Positions 59,791 through 64,000 of a DNA stretch of 64,000 nt are shown here, piece by piece. Under the pieces are notes generated by a model, which ran no database searches, was not told where the DNA came from, and saw only the letters and a program-made list of their open reading frames with translations. Made by a program: the position numbers and the translations under genes. The stretch is from Methanobrevibacter sp. UBA412. Lineage in GTDB: Archaea > Methanobacteriota > Methanobacteria > Methanobacteriales > Methanobacteriaceae. Numbering within the stretch: position 1 is the first letter of the stretch; the number at the start of each line of letters is the position of its first letter. Where the stretch lies: contig DAGJ01000008.1 of NCBI GenBank assembly GCA_002495685.1, positions 1-64,000 on the forward strand. Reading direction: 5' to 3'.

Positions 59791-60963
59791 ATGGATATTG
59801 TGTTATGTGTAACTGGTAGTGTTGCAGCTACTGAATCTATTAAGTTAGCTAGGGAATTTAAACGTCAAGGACATAATGTTAAGTGTTTCATGACTCAGGA
59901 AGCTACTAAAATTATTCATCCTAATGCGATGGAGTTTGCAAGTCGTGAAGGTGTTGTTTTAGATTTAACTGGTGATATTGAGCATGTTAAGTATGCTCAA
60001 GCTGATTTGATTCTTGTTGCTCCTGCTACTGCTAATACTATTAGTAAATTTGCTTGTAAGATTGCGGATAATGCTGTTAGTACTTTACTTATCACAGCTT
60101 TTGGACATAATACTCCTATTGTATTTGTTCCTTCTATGCATGATTCTATGTATGATGCTGTTTATCCGAATATTCTTAAATTAAAATCTGAAGGAATTAA
60201 ATTTGTTAATCCTCGTATGGATGAGGGTAAAGCTAAATTCCCTTCTGTTGAGGATATTGTTTTAGAATCTCTTAGAACTATTAATTTAGATAAATTCAAT
60301 AAAGGTGAAGATTCTAATAATATTGCAGGTAAAAAGGTTTTAATCAGTCTTGGTGGTACTTATGAAGCTATTGATCCTATTCGAGGTATAACTAATCGTT
60401 CTTCTGGTAAGATGGGTTTGGAATTAGCTAAACAAGCTTATATTCGTGGTGCTGATTTAAGTCTTTTAATGGCTCATGTTACAGTAAACATTCCTAAAGT
60501 TTTTAATGTTATTTACACTGAAAGCACTGAACTTATGAATAACACTACTATGAAACTTGTACCAGATTTTGATATTTTCATAGCTACTGCTGCAGTTTCA
60601 GATTTTGCACCTATTAAAGAGGAAAACTTTAAAATCTCTTCTGATTTTGATTTAACTCTTGATTTTAAACCTTTAAATAAGATTATTAAACATATTAAAG
60701 AAGTTAATCCTAATATCTTTTTAGTTGGTTTTAAAGCTGAGTATAATGTTTCTGAGGAGAAAATGATTGAATGTGCTCATAATCAAATTGATTTTGCAGG
60801 TACTGATTTAGTTGTTGCAAATGATGTTGGTCGTGAAGGTTGTGAATTTGGTTCTGATAATAATGAAGTTATCCTTGTTAATGATAATATTTTAAAATTT
60901 GCATTTTCATCTAAAAAAGAGTTAAGTATTCTTATCTTCAATGAGATTAATCGTTTAATTTAA
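59791..60963 (+). CDS. coaBC: Bifunctional phosphopantothenoylcysteine synthetase/decarboxylase
   Basis: Coenzyme A biosynthesis. It is 390 residues: N-terminal flavoprotein decarboxylase CoaC (about 1-180; VTGSVAATESIKLAREF, PATANTISKFACKIADNAVS, and the PSMHDSMYD substrate segment) and C-terminal CoaB ligase (about 185-390; LISLGGTYEAIDPIRGITNRSSGKMG, ATAAVSDFAP, VGFKAEY, VANDVG). The fusion order CoaC-CoaB is the usual one. A GGTGG site precedes the ATG. Confidence 0.95.
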   Translation: MDIVLCVTGSVAATESIKLAREFKRQGHNVKCFMTQEATKIIHPNAMEFASREGVVLDLTGDIEHVKYAQADLILVAPATANTISKFACKIADNAVSTLLITAFGHNTPIVFVPSMHDSMYDAVYPNILKLKSEGIKFVNPRMDEGKAKFPSVEDIVLESLRTINLDKFNKGEDSNNIAGKKVLISLGGTYEAIDPIRGITNRSSGKMGLELAKQAYIRGADLSLLMAHVTVNIPKVFNVIYTESTELMNNTTMKLVPDFDIFIATAAVSDFAPIKEENFKISSDFDLTLDFKPLNKIIKHIKEVNPNIFLVGFKAEYNVSEEKMIECAHNQIDFAGTDLVVANDVGREGCEFGSDNNEVILVNDNILKFAFSSKKELSILIFNEINRLI

Positions 60964-61671
60964 AAAATTTTTTTTTATATACTTTCTATTTTTTTAATTA
61001 TATTGTAGATTCTTATTTTTATTAGGGTTTCTAAATTTTTTAAATGATTTTTTTAAGTTTTGATTTCTTATTTTTTTGGATATCTATTTTTTATTATCCT
61101 AATGTTTTTATATTATTTTTAAACCCTAAAAAGTAATACTTTTTTACTTATAATCCCTTATTTTTTAATACTTAGAAATCTTAAGTAAAAATAGTGAATA
61201 TCTGAAAAAATCATGTAATTAAATTATTTAAAATTAGTATTTTTAAAAAAGAAGCTTAATCCCTCGGAACTTACCAATGTGGAGTGTTTTTTTTGAGTGA
61301 ACTTTTCCAGAGAGATTAATCTGAACTTTTTAAATATTGCATTAGCATTTATAATTTTATTATTTCATAGTATATAAAGGTGATATTAGTAATACTTTTT
61401 TAAGGTTTTTATCGTAATAACTAACTCCCATACTAAGGCTTTAAAACACTTTAAAATAATAGAAAAACCATGAAAAAATACAAACAATTTCACACCTTAT
61501 GGAATAAAAAATCTATAAGATATTATATATTAAGATCTAATATAATTTTTAAAAAAAAATTTATACATAATATACAAAAGTCAGGAATAATTTTTCATGA
61601 AACCTTAAGATGTCCACATATTAAGATAAAAAATATTAAAAAATGAAAGATTAAAAAACAAAACAAGAAAT
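60964..61671. other. Spacer with two inverted repeats, possible structured RNA
   Basis: 708 bases without a convincing gene. TTTTTACTTA (61141-61150) pairs with TAAGTAAAAA (61182-61191). A second stem joins TTAATCCCTCGGAA (about 61257-61270) to TTCCAGAGAGATTAA (about 61306-61320) with one mismatch and one bulge; it is unusually G/C-rich for this spacer. A 58-codon ORF (ATG at 61470) lacks a ribosome binding site and is probably spurious. The stems could mark a small RNA or the coaBC transcript end. Confidence 0.4.
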
Positions 61672-62352
61672 TTAAAAACTTTTCTCAATTAAAAAACCGG
61701 CATGATCCTTCTCATAAGGCTCTAATTTAACCTTTTGAAGTATACTAAAACCATTACTTTTTAATTTACGTTCTTCTTCCTTAAAAATTTTTTTAGGCTT
61801 TTGCACAACATCAATACTACGAGCCTTAATCATAAGTAAACCTTGACCACCATCCTTTAAAAAGAGGTTCATATTCTTCATAAATAATTCACTTTGATTT
61901 GGTTGAGCAACATCACAATATACTAAATCAACCTTTTCAACTAAATCAATATAATTTTTAGGTTTAGTTGCATCATTAAGTAAAGGTGCAATATTCGGAC
62001 GAATTTTACATAAATTATTTAATTTACGCATACTAACTGGTGAAAACTCAACAGCATAAATAATACCATCACTAACAACATCTGAAATATGAGACACAGT
62101 AGTTCCAGTAGAAGCCCCTAAATATAAAACCTTAAAATCCTTCTCCAATTTAAAATTCTCTAAACCATTTAACAATGCTGCAGCTAATTTAGATCTATGA
62201 GGATTCCATAACCTATACTCATCCTCTTCTTCATTAATTAATTTTTCACCATAAACACGTAAACCAGGAGTAATATTCTTTGTTGCAAGCATATCATCCT
62301 TTTGATAAATCTCCATATAAATCAAACTTCCTAAAAAAAAATTTTTATTCAA
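61672..62352 (-). CDS. flpA: Fibrillarin (rRNA/tRNA 2'-O-methyltransferase)
   Basis: The methyltransferase of archaeal box C/D RNPs. It is 226 residues: a short N-terminal beta domain and a SAM-dependent fold with LYLGASTGTTVSHISDVV (about 79-96), YAVEFSPVSMRKL, LLNDATKP (about 144) and LVYCDVAQPNQ. It ends in HAGFLIEK. It is 30 bases downstream of the Nop5 gene in the same orientation, the normal archaeal pair. Its guide partner may include the tRNA-Trp intron at 22.3 kb. Confidence 0.95.
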   Translation of the reverse strand: MNKNFFLGSLIYMEIYQKDDMLATKNITPGLRVYGEKLINEEEDEYRLWNPHRSKLAAALLNGLENFKLEKDFKVLYLGASTGTTVSHISDVVSDGIIYAVEFSPVSMRKLNNLCKIRPNIAPLLNDATKPKNYIDLVEKVDLVYCDVAQPNQSELFMKNMNLFLKDGGQGLLMIKARSIDVVQKPKKIFKEEERKLKSNGFSILQKVKLEPYEKDHAGFLIEKSF

Positions 62353-62382
62353 AATACTAACTTTTAACTTCCAAAAATCTAT

Positions 62383-63615
62383 TTATTTTCTCTTTTTATG
62401 TTTACGATCACGTTTATTCTTCTTTTTACCCTGATACTTATTATGTTTATTTTTAGAAGAATCTTTTTCATAATTTCTTTCTTCTTCCCGTTTACGTTTT
62501 GTTTTTTTAGGGAAAGGATTTTCTTTTTCTATTCTTTCAACTTCACTTTCAAAATCTAATTTTATTTCTGGATTGAATTTTTTAACAAAAACATCTCTTC
62601 TAACTGCAAGAGAAATCTTTAAAGCTAAAGTTCTAGCAATTTTTCCACGATTCCACCAATTACAACTTCTAACATTAGGATGTTGATATATTAAACCATG
62701 TTTTGGTGGGCGTTCACCAGTTTTCAAATGTCTGAATAAAGCTTTTTCAGCACCCATAATTTGAACAGTACTTGAAGGATACATTGCTAATTTTTTAATA
62801 CCTCCACTATGTGAAATTAATTTAGCACCTAAGGAAGCACCTACTAAATCTTTTAAATTAGGAGCAATACTTTCCATTTTATTTTCAATATATTCTATTA
62901 TTTCCCTTCTAGATTCTTGCAGGGAATATAATGATTTTGTGAAATTGTTTAAAACTTTCAAATCTTCACTTTCAATATCTGCCCCTGCACTTTCCTCATA
63001 ATCTATTTTAAACAAATCAGGATTGTTTTTAATAATTTCTTCCCTATTATTGTTTTCAGCAATAATTTTTATGTAAGCTTCATTATTATTTATTGCATCC
63101 ATTTCTGGGAAGTAAATTATATACCATTCTCTCATACGTTCAATTAACTTACTTATAGATTCATCAATTTCATCAATTGAATTAATGGCTTGAATTAAAA
63201 GTTTATCATCTTCAGATGCACTTTCCTTCATTTTAATAGTTGCAATTTCATTATAAATTCCAATTATTTTTCCAGGATAAGATTCATTATTAAAAAAGTT
63301 TAATTTAGTTAATATTTCTTCTAAATTTTTTCTTAAGTACTCTCCACCTTCATTTGTAGTGTTTATACTTATTTTTTCAAATCCATTAACTGTTTTGTAT
63401 TGTGATAATCTGTTTTCACTTTCAAGGTTAATCTCATCATATTCCTCTTCTAATTCTTCAATTAGACTTTTTTCAATATTTAAAACTTCTTTATCTTCAA
63501 TTTTAAGTAAATTATCCACTATTTCATTTTCAGGGAATAGTTTATAAGTTATTAGTTTTAAATCTTGATTGAAAGCTAAAAATCCAGCTACGCATTTTGT
63601 AATATATAATTCCAT
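62383..63615 (-). CDS. nop5: Nop5/Nop56-58 C/D RNP core protein
   Basis: Scaffold protein linking fibrillarin and L7Ae on C/D guide RNAs. It is 410 residues: an N-terminal fibrillarin-binding domain (1-120), coiled coil, and the NOP domain (about 250-355) with LVGASLGAKLISHSGG, MYPSSTVQIMGAEKALF and GLIYQHPNV. The final 45 residues are extremely Lys/Arg-rich (KRKREEER, KNKRDRKHKKRK), a basic tail likely to bind RNA. It precedes flpA as an operon. Confidence 0.95.
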   Translation of the reverse strand: MELYITKCVAGFLAFNQDLKLITYKLFPENEIVDNLLKIEDKEVLNIEKSLIEELEEEYDEINLESENRLSQYKTVNGFEKISINTTNEGGEYLRKNLEEILTKLNFFNNESYPGKIIGIYNEIATIKMKESASEDDKLLIQAINSIDEIDESISKLIERMREWYIIYFPEMDAINNNEAYIKIIAENNNREEIIKNNPDLFKIDYEESAGADIESEDLKVLNNFTKSLYSLQESRREIIEYIENKMESIAPNLKDLVGASLGAKLISHSGGIKKLAMYPSSTVQIMGAEKALFRHLKTGERPPKHGLIYQHPNVRSCNWWNRGKIARTLALKISLAVRRDVFVKKFNPEIKLDFESEVERIEKENPFPKKTKRKREEERNYEKDSSKNKHNKYQGKKKNKRDRKHKKRK

Positions 63616-63773
63616 ATTATTTTATTAGACTTTACTTTATTATTAAAATTTTTTATATGGATTCTAATTTTTTTTTATAGTAAAATTATAAATCTTATAT
63701 AAATCATAAATCTATAATAGTATAGAATTAAAATTATTATAAAAGATTTGTTTTAAAGGAGTAAAGAACTAAT

Positions 63774-64000
63774 ATGTTAGAAACAAATGTTTGTGGATTA
63801 AATTTTAAAAACCCATTGTTACTTGCTGCAGGAGTAATGGGTAGTCATGCATCCTCTCTAAACTGGATATTAAATTCTGGTGCTGCTGGGGTTGTAACTA
63901 AATCATTTTCCATAGAACCTAATCCTGGTTATCATAATCCAACAACTGTACCTGTTGAAGGTGGTATAATTAATGCTATAGGATTATCTAGTCCTGGTGT
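63774..64000 (+). CDS. pyrD: Dihydroorotate dehydrogenase, catalytic subunit (partial, runs off the window)
   Basis: The first 75 codons are present, cut by the window end. It begins MLETNVCGLNFKNPLLLAAG and continues with VMGSHASSLNWILNSGAAG, VVTKSFSIEPNPGYHNPTT and NAIGLSSPG, the FMN-barrel start of class 1B PyrD. It oxidises dihydroorotate in pyrimidine synthesis; a PyrK partner would be expected outside. An AAAGGAGT site lies before the ATG. It diverges from nop5. Confidence 0.92.
   Translation, partial: MLETNVCGLNFKNPLLLAAGVMGSHASSLNWILNSGAAGVVTKSFSIEPNPGYHNPTTVPVEGGIINAIGLSSPG

Noticed and set aside
61470..61646. 58-codon ORF starting MKKYKQFHTLW in the coaBC-flpA spacer
   Set aside because: Basic, Ile/Lys-rich composition expected from random AT-rich DNA; no Shine-Dalgarno and no family resemblance.

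Overview
The window is a very AT-rich piece (below about 30% GC by eye) of a hydrogenotrophic methanogen of the order Methanobacteriales. The evidence is an F420-reducing hydrogenase operon (frhADGB), a complete 17-gene energy-converting hydrogenase B operon (ehbA-Q), formylmethanofuran:H4MPT formyltransferase (ftr), archaeal RNase P RNA, Hjc, fibrillarin/Nop5 and archaeal tRNAs. Composition and gene content fit Methanosphaera best, with Methanobrevibacter as the alternative; that placement is inference. No prophage, CRISPR array or complete insertion sequence is visible, so this is mostly a chromosomal core region.

Layout. 1-5.1 kb: tRNA-Arg, an exported Ser/Gly-rich protein, then frhADGB ending in a clear hairpin terminator. 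5.2-7.9 kb: methionine aminopeptidase, two small membrane-anchored coiled-coil proteins, initiator tRNA-Met and RNase P RNA. 8.2-13.1 kb: dnaJ, dnaK and grpE on the minus strand, facing a winged-helix regulator across a shared promoter region with three copies of a short palindrome. 13.1-20.8 kb: hypF, larB, a GNAT, hisE, a CBS-ParB protein, gatB and a radical SAM protein. 21.0-22.4 kb: five clustered tRNAs, hjc, and an intron-containing tRNA-Trp whose intron looks like a box C/D guide RNA. 22.5-37.9 kb: metabolic and transport genes (MBL hydrolase, TrkA/TrkH, TRAM protein, flippase-like protein, ftr, K+ channel, NAD(P)HX repair enzyme, sfsA, argG, UPF1-like helicase, a zinc deacylase-like protein and a YdjM-like membrane protein). 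38.2-48.5 kb: ehbA-Q. 48.5-52.1 kb: accessory patch with a frameshifted acetyltransferase, a nucleotidyltransferase-like protein and a secreted Ig-like-repeat protein. 53.2-64 kb: DUF366-queD-queE, two four-CBS proteins, pheA, two surface proteins, coaBC, fibrillarin, Nop5 and the start of pyrD.

How it works together. Frh supplies reduced F420 and Ehb uses the ion gradient to make reduced ferredoxin for carbon assimilation. HypF and FrhD mature the NiFe sites. Fibrillarin and Nop5 are the protein partners needed by the C/D guide in the tRNA-Trp intron. DUF366-QueD-QueE looks like a 7-deazaguanine (archaeosine precursor) locus.

The observations most worth a second look are: two genes whose best start codon is ATT behind a strong Shine-Dalgarno (37169 and 52087); the tRNA-Trp intron guide whose target spans the exon-intron junction; the three-copy palindrome between the divergent hsp70 and regulator promoters; a long inverted repeat at 33807-33959; the split acetyltransferase; and the duplicated 3' end of ehbQ.
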